Positions 1 to 8,866 of a DNA stretch of 64,000 nucleotides are shown piece by piece. The DNA lies in the NCBI RefSeq assembly GCF_004353225.1, contig NZ_CP037934.1, positions 1,922,001 through 1,986,000 of the forward strand. The letters run 5' to 3'. The notes under the pieces were generated by a model. The model was not told where the DNA came from. It saw only the letters and a program-made list of their open reading frames with translations, and searched no databases. How positions within the stretch are numbered: position 1 is the first letter of the stretch; each line of letters opens with the position of its first letter. This stretch comes from Marinobacter sp. JH2 (GTDB taxonomy: Bacteria > Pseudomonadota > Gammaproteobacteria > Pseudomonadales > Oleiphilaceae). The position numbers and the translations under genes were made by a program.

Positions 1-280
1 CCAGCAGTTGCTCATCGCTCAGCTTGGCATTTTCGTTGAGATTCTCCCGGATTCTCTGGATCAGCAGATGCTCCCCCTCGGCATTACGACCGCTGGTTTC
101 GCCAATCAACTGGAAACGGTCCCGGAACGCCTCAAGCGTTGGCGCTTCCCGGTTTCCCAAATCAAACTGTCCACTGAGAGAATCGAAGCCGAACAGGGAA
201 AACAACCACTGGTTTAGCACCAGGTGATGGCGGAAGGGCAACGTCTGTTTGCTGCCCTTGACGGATTTCCGTGCTGCCAT
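1..280 (-). CDS. N-terminus of a defence-island protein (probable DEAD/DEAH-type helicase), cut by window edge
   Basis: Only the first 93 codons lie in the window; the gene continues past base 1. The ATG at 278-280 is preceded by AAGGGG, which overlaps the stop codon of the upstream methyltransferase gene, so the two are translationally linked. The visible part begins MAARKSVKGSKQTLPFRHH and continues with LNQWLFSLFGF, a basic tail followed by an aromatic helix. No catalytic motif is visible yet. I recall similar N-termini on DEAD/DEAH helicases that follow such methyltransferases in restriction-like operons, but that is memory of the family, not something the visible part proves. Confidence 0.6.
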   Translation of the reverse strand, partial: MAARKSVKGSKQTLPFRHHLVLNQWLFSLFGFDSLSGQFDLGNREAPTLEAFRDRFQLIGETSGRNAEGEHLLIQRIRENLNENAKLSDEQLL

Positions 281-290
281 GATATTCCCC

Positions 291-3200
291 TTAATGAACT
301 GCTTCGGTGTCAGCGAACATCAGCCGATGGAAGGCTTCCTCGATCAGCTGGATACGCGCCTGCTCCATGGGTTCACCCTTGCAGGACCGGGGAATACTGA
401 TGTTGTGGTCGCCGTTTACATACAGCACGTCGATCTCGTCATCCTGGCTTTCGGTCAGGCGAATAGAGAGCTTCTCGATCAGTACCGCATCCAACACGGC
501 ATTGTCCTTCTGGATGCCATCGGCCTCGCCATCAATGACCGACGGTAGGTTTCTCCATACCACCAGCACCTGCTGCCCGGCCCGATTCGTGCCGTAGACG
601 GTTCGGAACCACCACTTGCCGGTTTCACTGCGCTTAACCTTCGCCTGCCAGCGGCCATATTCGCCTTGGTTCAGCTCTGCCTCGAAGTGAATTGGTGCAG
701 CGATATGCTCTACTTCCAAGCCCAACAGGTAGTTAAAGGTTTCAAGTAGGTCAACATTAACGGGTTTGGTTTCGTCTCCGCCAGAGGAACGAACCTCTAG
801 CACATAACGGGTGGGGTTAACAAAATGGCGAGCACTCAATAGGGACGGTGAATCGCGCGTTTCGACTTCCAGCATGTAATTGATTAAATATGCATGTCGA
901 ACGCATGGGTTATCCATCTCACTAGGTTCATTCAATAATTTTTGTTGGCCAGATGACCGAGAAAGCGCTAAATTTCCCAGTGTGTCTTCGTAGCTCTCAA
1001 GTCTCAGATAGCGAAACATATGACTCACGCCTTTCAGGTCTCCTGATTTGCTGACAACTGGAACTCCTTCAACCCATTTATCTGAATAAACTGCTTTTAT
1101 CATCCTCGTTTTCAAAGCCTTATCAAAGTAGCTCCCCATTTCAACCAAACAGTATTTGCGATCTCCAAATCCCTCACGCTTCAAATTAATCAACGCATTC
1201 CCTGTGGTACCAGAGCCTGCAAAAAAATCAGCTGTCAGATCTCCATCTTCGGTTACTTGGCTGACAAATTTCTCAATCAATTTAGGAGGTTTGGGGTTAG
1301 GTACAACTCCCTTTTCCCCCAGAATATTTGCAAGACATGGCTCGCCGTCGGCATACTGCCTAACGACTGAAGTTGGTACTGACGTCGCCACTTCACGCAA
1401 AAAATACTTCTGTTGTGGCGTGACGTCTTCACTACCAAACCATATCCGATTATCATTCAAATACCCTTGAAAAGATGGCCTTGATCCAATCGAACGATAT
1501 GGAAAAGCCCACCCACGTTTGGGAGCTCGAAAAGTTTTTCCTTCCACTGTTGGGCTGTAGTGTCGATAGTTTTCAGATTTAGCGTCTCGGGTAGAAGGAG
1601 ACTGTTTTCCAGACGGCATTGAAGGCTCGACCTTTCTCCATACCCACGGCGTGGCATTTTCAACCTGAGCATTAGAATATTCAACGAATTTCCCCTGAGA
1701 ATCTCTGTATTCAACAAAAGCATAGGGATATAAGCCTTTCCAAGGATCAGTCTTGATAGCTTCAGGTTTTTCTATTCCTCTATCCATTTCCAAAGAAATA
1801 TGCTTGTCTTTATTTTTCTTATAAAGGGCTTTCAGCTCTCGCTCAATTTCCTCAACTGGAGCAAATCGCCGCCCCATTTCTGTAACAAGGCTATTAACTT
1901 CTTTATAACCTGGCCTGATTTCCCTAAACATTCCGTCTATGCTTTCCGCAGATTTTCGATCTTTCGCGAACACCTCAACATATTCATGGTTCGTTGAGTA
2001 GGCCGGGGAGTTATTGCTAACTGTGTCCTGAACCCAAATCAACTCCTCTACACGGTTTTCTTTACCGAATATATCTGAGCAGAGATTAGAAAGTTCATCT
2101 CTTTGAATTTCGCTAATACTTGAAAAAATAACTCCGCCCTTAGCCATCATATTTCTAGCTAACGAAAATCGATCATATATCATCGACATCCACGATGAAC
2201 TTTTATAGCTATCACGATATACAAACCCATCACTGCCGGTGTTATAAGGGGGGTCGACATAAATGCATTTAATTTGTTCTTTATAGCGAGCTTGCAAGAA
2301 CTGAAGTGCTTGGAAATTCTCAGAGTGTATCAATAGACCATCGCACTGCTGATCTAAATTTTCGAGAACTGACAGAATTTTTGCTTTATAGTTTGCGTCA
2401 AAATGGCCGGTATCTACCATCATATAGCGATACTCTGGTTTACCCAGAAGCTCTCCCCAGCCCAAAGACGCTCGTTGTTTTTCGAGTTGCTGGAGATCAA
2501 TTTTATAAAGCCACTCCCAATCTTTAAGTTGATTCTCATTATTAAAGGCTTCAGCCAACAACTCAGGCTGCTCCTCGAGCCGGTCCAGCGTAATGCAGTA
2601 GTTAGCTTCAGTTACAAACTTCTTTTTCAACCAAAGCTTCTTCTGGAAGTTCTCGAGTTGCGCAAGAAACGCAATGATCTTCTCTCCCAGGGAACGAATC
2701 ACTTCAATTTTACTCAACAACGGCGCGAGTCTGGCCGTATCATTCTTCAACGACGCAATGTCATTCCAGTCAAGTAACTCATTCTTTATGTAGAAGTCGA
2801 GCTCACGAGTCAGGAACCCACCAAGATCCTTGTGGATAAAGTAATCAAACGTATTCTTCTTGGTGTAGTTATTCAGTTGCCCGGCCAGCATTGAATAATC
2901 AGCCTGCTTGCCATCAGCCTTACGGTAGGACTTTGCCAGCGCACTCTTCCAATACTCCGGCACATCCGAGGCCGCTCCCAAAAGCCTTTCTTCAGCAATC
3001 ACCTTGAGCGCATCTTGTGTCGGCGGTTTCTTCTGGGCTGCAGCTGTCGCCTTTCTCTTCTCGGCTTCTGTCCAGTCGCTTTCCGTTGCCGGCCGAAACA
3101 CGAACCGACATTGCAGTTCGGTGTGCTGGTCACCGTACTCGGTTGGTTCACCGGTGATCAGCTCAAACGGGTTCTCTACGTCCAGCACGAAGACTCGACG

Positions 3201-3842
3201 ACTATCAGTGGATTCTTTATTGTTGTCTTTGGCACCGGCTTCCGCATCCACGAGCTTGAAATGAACCCGCAAGGGATCTTCGCCGGGGCCGGCATCCGGG
3301 TTCAGGCGGAAGCTGTAATCGCGCAAGGTTTCGCTGCTTTTGATGTAGTACTGGTCTTTATTGGCCCAGTGCAGCACTACCTCTTCCCCCTGGTAGGGAA
3401 TAGCGTAGGTGCCGTCTTTGTAAACCCGGCGTGATAAGAAGTCACCCTCGTTGTAGTAACGGCTAAAGAAGGTGACCAATGCGTCGTAGACTTCGCCCTC
3501 TTCCCGCGCGAGATCAAACCCACCCTTCAGTTTCTGCTTGAGCTCCTGCACCTTAGGTATCGCGTCCGGGTCCATACCCAGCCCTTTCGCGCTCTTGATA
3601 TGCTCTTCTAGTTCTGCTTCCAGTTGAGCCTGATCCTGGCTGGCGTATTGGCTGAATGCTTCCTGAGTGATCCTCGGCAGGTCCTGCTCAATAAACCGGT
3701 TAATATCATCTTTACGGGCATGCATAATGCGATAGAGCCCAAAATCAAGTTCCGGCTGATTCAGCTGAAACATTTCACGCAAAAGGTCGGCAAATTTCTG
3801 TCGACGTTGCTGGGCCTTTAACTGCTGTGTCGCGTTACTCAT
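291..3842 (-). CDS. Large site-specific adenine DNA methyltransferase (type III Mod-like, beta class)
   Basis: This 1183-residue protein probably methylates adenine N6 in DNA, either marking self DNA for the neighbouring helicases or acting in a non-classical defence operon. The catalytic DPPYNTG lies near residues 530-536 and the SAM-binding FFAGSGTTG near 873-881; this order (DPPY first) is the beta class seen in type III Mod subunits. About 500 residues precede the catalytic motif and about 300 follow, so it is nearly twice the size of ordinary Mod proteins. I chose the ATG at 3842, which follows CAGGGAAT, over an upstream in-frame start at 3917 lacking a ribosome site. It ends 10 bp before the next gene. 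The central part (roughly 1.2-2.3 kb) is more AT-rich than the flanks, a possible sign of target-recognition-domain exchange. Confidence 0.88.
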   Translation of the reverse strand: MSNATQQLKAQQRRQKFADLLREMFQLNQPELDFGLYRIMHARKDDINRFIEQDLPRITQEAFSQYASQDQAQLEAELEEHIKSAKGLGMDPDAIPKVQELKQKLKGGFDLAREEGEVYDALVTFFSRYYNEGDFLSRRVYKDGTYAIPYQGEEVVLHWANKDQYYIKSSETLRDYSFRLNPDAGPGEDPLRVHFKLVDAEAGAKDNNKESTDSRRVFVLDVENPFELITGEPTEYGDQHTELQCRFVFRPATESDWTEAEKRKATAAAQKKPPTQDALKVIAEERLLGAASDVPEYWKSALAKSYRKADGKQADYSMLAGQLNNYTKKNTFDYFIHKDLGGFLTRELDFYIKNELLDWNDIASLKNDTARLAPLLSKIEVIRSLGEKIIAFLAQLENFQKKLWLKKKFVTEANYCITLDRLEEQPELLAEAFNNENQLKDWEWLYKIDLQQLEKQRASLGWGELLGKPEYRYMMVDTGHFDANYKAKILSVLENLDQQCDGLLIHSENFQALQFLQARYKEQIKCIYVDPPYNTGSDGFVYRDSYKSSSWMSMIYDRFSLARNMMAKGGVIFSSISEIQRDELSNLCSDIFGKENRVEELIWVQDTVSNNSPAYSTNHEYVEVFAKDRKSAESIDGMFREIRPGYKEVNSLVTEMGRRFAPVEEIERELKALYKKNKDKHISLEMDRGIEKPEAIKTDPWKGLYPYAFVEYRDSQGKFVEYSNAQVENATPWVWRKVEPSMPSGKQSPSTRDAKSENYRHYSPTVEGKTFRAPKRGWAFPYRSIGSRPSFQGYLNDNRIWFGSEDVTPQQKYFLREVATSVPTSVVRQYADGEPCLANILGEKGVVPNPKPPKLIEKFVSQVTEDGDLTADFFAGSGTTGNALINLKREGFGDRKYCLVEMGSYFDKALKTRMIKAVYSDKWVEGVPVVSKSGDLKGVSHMFRYLRLESYEDTLGNLALSRSSGQQKLLNEPSEMDNPCVRHAYLINYMLEVETRDSPSLLSARHFVNPTRYVLEVRSSGGDETKPVNVDLLETFNYLLGLEVEHIAAPIHFEAELNQGEYGRWQAKVKRSETGKWWFRTVYGTNRAGQQVLVVWRNLPSVIDGEADGIQKDNAVLDAVLIEKLSIRLTESQDDEIDVLYVNGDHNISIPRSCKGEPMEQARIQLIEEAFHRLMFADTEAVH

Positions 3843-3886
3843 GGTATTCCCTGTTAAAAGATCAAACTTGGCAGGTTGGGGTAAAT

Positions 3887-4477
3887 TCAGGCCAATTCGA
3901 GGAGGCTTGAAACCCAAGCGTTAAATCTGGGGCACTGATTGCGTACGGCATCCAGTGATTGTTCAAGTATTACCGGGCCGTGGAGCTTTTTGTCGTAGGT
4001 GGCAGCCAGGCCTTTAATTCGGCGGGAGGGGCAGGTTTCATAGCCGTCGTTTACATTTTCGGCGCCACCTGCTGTTGTGACGATTTGCCTCAGCTGTTCG
4101 GCCAGGCCATTTACGCCAAGCGTATCCTCCGCCTGTTCTGGCGCAGCCAACACCAACGCCTCGAATTCGTATAGCTGCACATATGGCAGCAACAGATGTT
4201 GTTGTCCCGGCTCCAGGAGCTCTTTAATGGCATGCTCAACGGCTTCCACGCCACCCTCTGGGCGTTTATGGAAGCCGTAGTAGTCGTAAAATGTCGTCAC
4301 GTAATCAAAGGCGGGGATCAACCGTTTCAGCTCGTTACCGATGCGATCCAGTGATACCTTGCCACGCATGTCTATCGGGCTGGCAAAGATGCCATGCTGG
4401 CTCAAAAAAGGAGCGAGAACTCTGGTGACAAATTCCCGCTCCGTTGCACCCTCAACACTGACTCCAAGCCTGATCAT
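3887..4477 (-). CDS. DUF4276 family protein, TOPRIM-like, partner of the adjacent AAA ATPase
   Basis: A 196-residue protein whose start codon overlaps the ATPase stop codon (ATGA), so the two are made together. The N-terminus reads GVSVEGATEREFV, matching the conserved glutamate loop (VEGxTE) of TOPRIM nuclease domains such as those in OLD proteins; FYDYYGF about 60 residues later sits where the second acidic motif would be. QLYEFEALVLAAP in the middle is characteristic of the DUF4276 family. By analogy with ATPase-plus-TOPRIM defence pairs (OLD, Gabija, PARIS) it may be the nuclease or effector controlled by the ATPase; this is inference. The 44-bp gap to the methyltransferase suggests one transcript. 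Confidence 0.75.
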   Translation of the reverse strand: MIRLGVSVEGATEREFVTRVLAPFLSQHGIFASPIDMRGKVSLDRIGNELKRLIPAFDYVTTFYDYYGFHKRPEGGVEAVEHAIKELLEPGQQHLLLPYVQLYEFEALVLAAPEQAEDTLGVNGLAEQLRQIVTTAGGAENVNDGYETCPSRRIKGLAATYDKKLHGPVILEQSLDAVRNQCPRFNAWVSSLLELA

Positions 4478-5577
4478 AGGGGCGTGCCTCCAAGCAGGTT
4501 TTTCTCCCACAGGTCGCCCAGGCGATAGTCTTCCAACCAGGACTCAAAGGCTTTCGGCTCAAGCCGCCGGAACTGAGAGTTGTTGTCCCTGTGCTCTACC
4601 ACAATCACGTTTTCTGGCTGAAACTCGTTGGCCAGGGTTACAGACTGGGTTGAGGCAATAATCTGTGTGCTCTCGCTTGCAGAACGCAGCATGGAACCCA
4701 GCAACTGGATAGCGTACGGGTGCAAGCCCAATTCCGGCTCATCCAATAGGATCACCGACGGCAACTTTGGTTGAAGCAGCAGCGTTGCGAGGCAAATAAA
4801 GCGAAGAGTCCCATCAGACAACGAATGGGCATCAAAATAAGCATCGTTGCCCTTATGCTTCCAACGGAGCCGGATTTTTCTGTCATTGTGGCGATCGGGC
4901 TCCAGGATGAAGTCATGGAAAAACGGTGCCGCGCGCTGAATGGTTGTAACGATTCGCTGGTATGCTTCCGGCTGATGTTCCTGTACATCAAACAGGAACG
5001 CCGCGAGGTTTTCACCTTGCTCTCTCAAGCGTTCGTTGTCCTGAACTTCGCACGGTTGCTTAATAACAGCAGTTTTACTGGTGTCGTGGAAGTGGTAGAC
5101 CTTCCAATCTTCGATGTACCCAGCAACGTGGCCCGCAATGGTCGCGGTGTTAGGCTTTGGCAAGCCTGATTCTGCTGCCCCAGGGTCGGCCAAATTCTTT
5201 TGCTTAAGCCCACCGCCATACCCAATTTTATTGCCGTCAAAACGACAGGTTTCAGACTGGAATACCAGACGACCATCGTTTGTTGGCATCAGTTCACAAG
5301 TGTAGGAATTGGGATCAAATCTCAGATTGGCTGAGAGTACCGGCGTTTGCTTCCGCCCAAAGTGCAAAACGGCGTCGGCTCCACCCTGCTCTGCTACATA
5401 GAGCTGGAGATCTTTCTGGAGCAGCTTGTTCATGAAGCGGAAGAAGTTGATGAAGTTGGACTTCCCGGCACCATTCGGCCCAATCAGGACGTTGAGCCGG
5501 CTAAGGGGCAGGTCCATTTCTTTGATTGAACGAAAACCGCTCAGCTTGAGATGGTTCAGATAACCTAGCTTAGGCAT
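4474..5577 (-). CDS. AAA family (ABC/RecF-like) ATPase
   Basis: A 367-residue soluble ATPase with the compact architecture of AAA15/AAA21 proteins: Walker A GPNGAGKSN near residues 33-41, a signature-like HSLSDGTLRF about two thirds along, and Walker B VILLDEPELGLHP close behind, then a TQIIASTQS switch region. There is no coiled-coil hook or C-terminal TOPRIM domain; the TOPRIM-like part is supplied by the overlapping downstream gene. Such ATPases sense phage products or DNA ends in two-gene defence systems. It lies between the helicase and methyltransferase genes, apparently as an inserted cassette. Start at 5577 is the first ATG and agrees with the usual N-terminal beta strand (LKLSGFRSI). 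Confidence 0.85.
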   Translation of the reverse strand: MPKLGYLNHLKLSGFRSIKEMDLPLSRLNVLIGPNGAGKSNFINFFRFMNKLLQKDLQLYVAEQGGADAVLHFGRKQTPVLSANLRFDPNSYTCELMPTNDGRLVFQSETCRFDGNKIGYGGGLKQKNLADPGAAESGLPKPNTATIAGHVAGYIEDWKVYHFHDTSKTAVIKQPCEVQDNERLREQGENLAAFLFDVQEHQPEAYQRIVTTIQRAAPFFHDFILEPDRHNDRKIRLRWKHKGNDAYFDAHSLSDGTLRFICLATLLLQPKLPSVILLDEPELGLHPYAIQLLGSMLRSASESTQIIASTQSVTLANEFQPENVIVVEHRDNNSQFRRLEPKAFESWLEDYRLGDLWEKNLLGGTPL

Positions 5578-5717
5578 GATTAACCTTTCCCGTCAGATAC
5601 CTACGTCCGGTACGGACAACTCGACCTGGCCAGTTAGTCTGGCTTGCCGGCAGATCAAAATGGGCGGGATTCTCCCACAAATGCCGGGGTAATCTCTAAT
5701 TTGTTTTGGCCTTGATT

Positions 5718-8597
5718 CTATTCCAGGCGCCAGCGAATGCGAAACAGATGGTGAGAGCTGCTGCTTTGATGCATTTGCCTTTCCAGGGCATCAATCAATG
5801 CATCTCGGCGGGCTTCAATTTCATCCTCAACATCAAATATTTCCTGTCGCTGCCTGCGTTGCAACCGGCTCAAACGTTGCAGGTCCTCTTCGGCGTGCTT
5901 CTGCAGTTCAACGCTCTCGGCCAGTCTAGCCTGCCGTTTGGCTTCTTTGATTCGTGCCCGGGTATCCTCTAGCTTTTGTTCTGCGCTCAATAATTGATCA
6001 TCCGCCCAGGCTTCAAGCTTTGATCGTTCTCGCTGAAAGTATTGGTTGTTTTCATCCAACAACCGGCTGAGCCGAGCGTCCAGCTGTCGGGTAACGGTTT
6101 CAGTCAAAAGACTATCGGGCTGAAACTCAAGGCCATCCGAGTTGCTGGATAAGGCCTCACCCTGCAACCGGAAGATGAGCTCGCACTGCTCCTCATCCAG
6201 CAATTTTCCGCCATCGGTGATTGCAGTAAAGACCAGATGCTCTTCCTGCTGAAAACTTTGCAACTCCAGGAGATTGAGCTCTAGCCATCCAGATTTTTCC
6301 GGCAGGTTCTGGAGGGCGGAAAGCTTCGCTTCGTGCCCGGAAAGGTTGAACACCATTTCGGTAACCGGCGTTTCCAGCCTGCGCCCGGTGTCCAAAACAT
6401 ACTCACCTAGCGGGTGACTCAAGCGGTAGAGGTGAGCATGCTCAGATGGCTTCTCGCCTTTGCGAATCAATTCATAAGCTCCTGCGGGCACCTTGGCCAA
6501 GGGGCTTTCTTTCAGATCAAAGGCAAGACGCTTTTCGTCGAAAGTGGCGAACCGAGCCAGTTGATGACGGGTCAGTTGCCAAAATAAACGACTTACCCGA
6601 TCCAGCTGTTGCTCAGCACGCTCACGCTGGATTTTGAGCAGGTCGTGGATTTGCGCATCAAAATGCTCCAGGAGCTTTTCCTGGGTCTCCTGCATTCTCC
6701 GATTGATGTTTTCTTCCAGTTCTTTCTGAAGCTCATTAAAGGCCCGCTCTATCTCTGACTGAGAGCGGCACGTGTCATAGATAGCTGCAATGCGCTTCTC
6801 AAAATCGACACCAGATTCAATTCTGCCCAACACTTCATCCGACGCACCAAACAGGCCATCAAACAAATGGAACTTATCGCTTAACAGCTCAAGTACCCGC
6901 CGATCAGCTTCGTTCTTCTGGTTGAGAAAGTTGATAACAACCACATCGAACTTTTGACCATAGCGGTGGCAGCGGCCAATACGTTGCTCTACACGCTGAG
7001 GGTTCCATGGCAAATCGTAATTCACCACCAGACTGCAGAACTGTAGATTTACGCCCTCTGCCGCCGCCTCGGTCGCGATCAGTATTTCTGCGTCATCCCG
7101 GAAGTGATCAATAATCGCCGTTCGGCGATCAACCGCTGGACTTCCGGTGATTTGATCAGAGCCTTCATTCCGGGCTAACCAACGCTTATAAATTGCCTGC
7201 GTCGTCGCTGAGTTGTTGGTTCCGCTAAACGTTGCGACCTTGCCAAGGTAGCCATGGCGCCCCAGGAATTGCAGCAAGTATTCCTGGGTACGCCGGCTTT
7301 CCGTAAAGATCACGGCTTTACGTTCAGCGCCCATTTCGGTCATGTGGCTGAAGCCTTGCTCAAGGGCATTCAGCAAGGCCGCTGATTTAGCGTCTTCCGT
7401 AATCTTGTGAGCCAGATCTAAATACTGTTCCAGTTCCGCGATTTCACCACGGAGACGATCCTGCTGTATGGGCTCACTCTGCTCTTCAACTTCAGCCTCA
7501 TACACGCCCTCCTCATCAGCCTCTTCATCAAGGAAGTCGTCTTCGACATCTTCACTGCCGATCAGTTTTTCCAACCAGTTGTCTTCATCTTCCTGCGCTT
7601 GTTCCAGCCGTTTCAGCCGGTCTATCATTGTCTCTAGCGTGTTGATAATAGCGCTGGTGGAAGAGGCAAGGAGCTTCCGGACTACCAAAGTAACCAGGTG
7701 GCGCTGTTGCAGCGGAACGCCATAACTGTTTTCCCGCTGAAGATAGGCCGAAACAAGATGATAGAGCCGCAGCTCATCTTCCGACGGGGCAAAAGGTATG
7801 GTGATCGCGCGCCGTTGCGTATACCGAATGTATTCCAGAACCTGTTTGCGCAATGTCCGCTTGGTGAACTCTTGAAGTCGGTCTTTCAGCCCCTCCAGAT
7901 CTTCTCCACCACGGAGATACTGGCGCCGGAAGCTGAGCGCATCACCGAATAACTGGCTGTCGATGACCGTTGATAGGCCGTATAGCTCCATGAGTGAGTT
8001 TTGCAGAGGCGTGGCTGTCAGCAGCAACTTGTTGCAGGCACCAAACGCCTCCTTGATGGCCTGGCCGGTGCGGTGGCTTTCCCGGTGGGCGTTACGGAGT
8101 TTGTGGGCCTCGTCGAATACAACCAGATCCCACGGAGTAAGCCGTAATTTATCCGACATTTTGGCGGCAAAGTTATAGGACATAACATTGACGCCAGGTT
8201 GGTCGAACGGATCTGCGATCCCTTGCTTCCGCAATTCCTTGTAGGTGCGCGCATCTAGCACCTGCGATGGCAGATGAAACTTTTCTGCCAGTTCGTTCGC
8301 CCATTGCTTACGCAGCGCCGCCGGGCATACCACGATCAACCGCCGTCTACGTTCTGCCCAGTACTGAGCCAGCACCAGGGCTGCCTCGATGGTTTTACCC
8401 AGACCCACCTCATCCGCCAGAATCACGCCTTTAACCAGCGGGTTCTGCAGAGCGAACAACGCTGCGTCAATCTGGTGGGGGTTGAGATCTACCGAAGCAT
8501 CGAACAAGGACTGAGTGAGGCGACCAACATCACCACCACGGCGCTGCCTGGTGAGCTCGTAGGCGAAATACTTGGCGTGGTAGTCCGTTATGGTCAT
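5718..8597 (-). CDS. SNF2-type helicase/translocase of a restriction-like defence operon
   Basis: A 959-residue superfamily 2 ATPase likely to translocate on double-stranded DNA. Motif I DEVGLGKT is at residues 62-69, motif II DEAH at 162-165 and motif III TATPLQN at 194-200. The second RecA domain carries ATEAAAEGVNLQ and the RIGRCHRYGQ motif VI, the QxxGRxxRxGQ form typical of SNF2 proteins. An acidic linker of about 40 residues separates the lobes, and the C-terminal third is rich in Glu, Arg and Gln and probably coiled coil. SNF2 enzymes of this size occur in DISARM (DrmD), BREX type 3 (BrxHII) and helicase-methylase-ATPase operons. It is the promoter-proximal gene of the leftward operon; AAGGAAG precedes the ATG. 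Confidence 0.88.
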   Translation of the reverse strand: MTITDYHAKYFAYELTRQRRGGDVGRLTQSLFDASVDLNPHQIDAALFALQNPLVKGVILADEVGLGKTIEAALVLAQYWAERRRRLIVVCPAALRKQWANELAEKFHLPSQVLDARTYKELRKQGIADPFDQPGVNVMSYNFAAKMSDKLRLTPWDLVVFDEAHKLRNAHRESHRTGQAIKEAFGACNKLLLTATPLQNSLMELYGLSTVIDSQLFGDALSFRRQYLRGGEDLEGLKDRLQEFTKRTLRKQVLEYIRYTQRRAITIPFAPSEDELRLYHLVSAYLQRENSYGVPLQQRHLVTLVVRKLLASSTSAIINTLETMIDRLKRLEQAQEDEDNWLEKLIGSEDVEDDFLDEEADEEGVYEAEVEEQSEPIQQDRLRGEIAELEQYLDLAHKITEDAKSAALLNALEQGFSHMTEMGAERKAVIFTESRRTQEYLLQFLGRHGYLGKVATFSGTNNSATTQAIYKRWLARNEGSDQITGSPAVDRRTAIIDHFRDDAEILIATEAAAEGVNLQFCSLVVNYDLPWNPQRVEQRIGRCHRYGQKFDVVVINFLNQKNEADRRVLELLSDKFHLFDGLFGASDEVLGRIESGVDFEKRIAAIYDTCRSQSEIERAFNELQKELEENINRRMQETQEKLLEHFDAQIHDLLKIQRERAEQQLDRVSRLFWQLTRHQLARFATFDEKRLAFDLKESPLAKVPAGAYELIRKGEKPSEHAHLYRLSHPLGEYVLDTGRRLETPVTEMVFNLSGHEAKLSALQNLPEKSGWLELNLLELQSFQQEEHLVFTAITDGGKLLDEEQCELIFRLQGEALSSNSDGLEFQPDSLLTETVTRQLDARLSRLLDENNQYFQRERSKLEAWADDQLLSAEQKLEDTRARIKEAKRQARLAESVELQKHAEEDLQRLSRLQRRQRQEIFDVEDEIEARRDALIDALERQMHQSSSSHHLFRIRWRLE

Positions 8598-8866
8598 GAG
8601 TTACTTCCTTTTTTGGAGGCGCAAGCAGTTTCAACTGTAGCCTGCTACCGGCAAGAATCAATAGTACCCGTCGCTTACCCAGAATCACTGTTGCTGTATG
8701 CTCGCTACCAAACCTTTATAGTGTCCTTCATCCAAAGCTTGCATGAGCTCCATTAGAAAAGTGTTGGTCTTCAGATTCGTATTTAGACAGGGTTATGCAA
8801 GCAGTAGGGGCGTGTTACCATTTTTTGCCCTAATCAGGAAGTTCTTTCTTTTCTCAGGTAACCGCC
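8598..8866. promoter_or_regulatory. Divergent intergenic region between the two helicase genes
   Basis: The 269 bp between the leftward SNF2 operon and the rightward helicase must hold promoters for both. It is AT-richer than the flanking genes. I found no strong palindrome and no convincing paired -35/-10 box; short open frames here look incidental. Confidence 0.4.
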
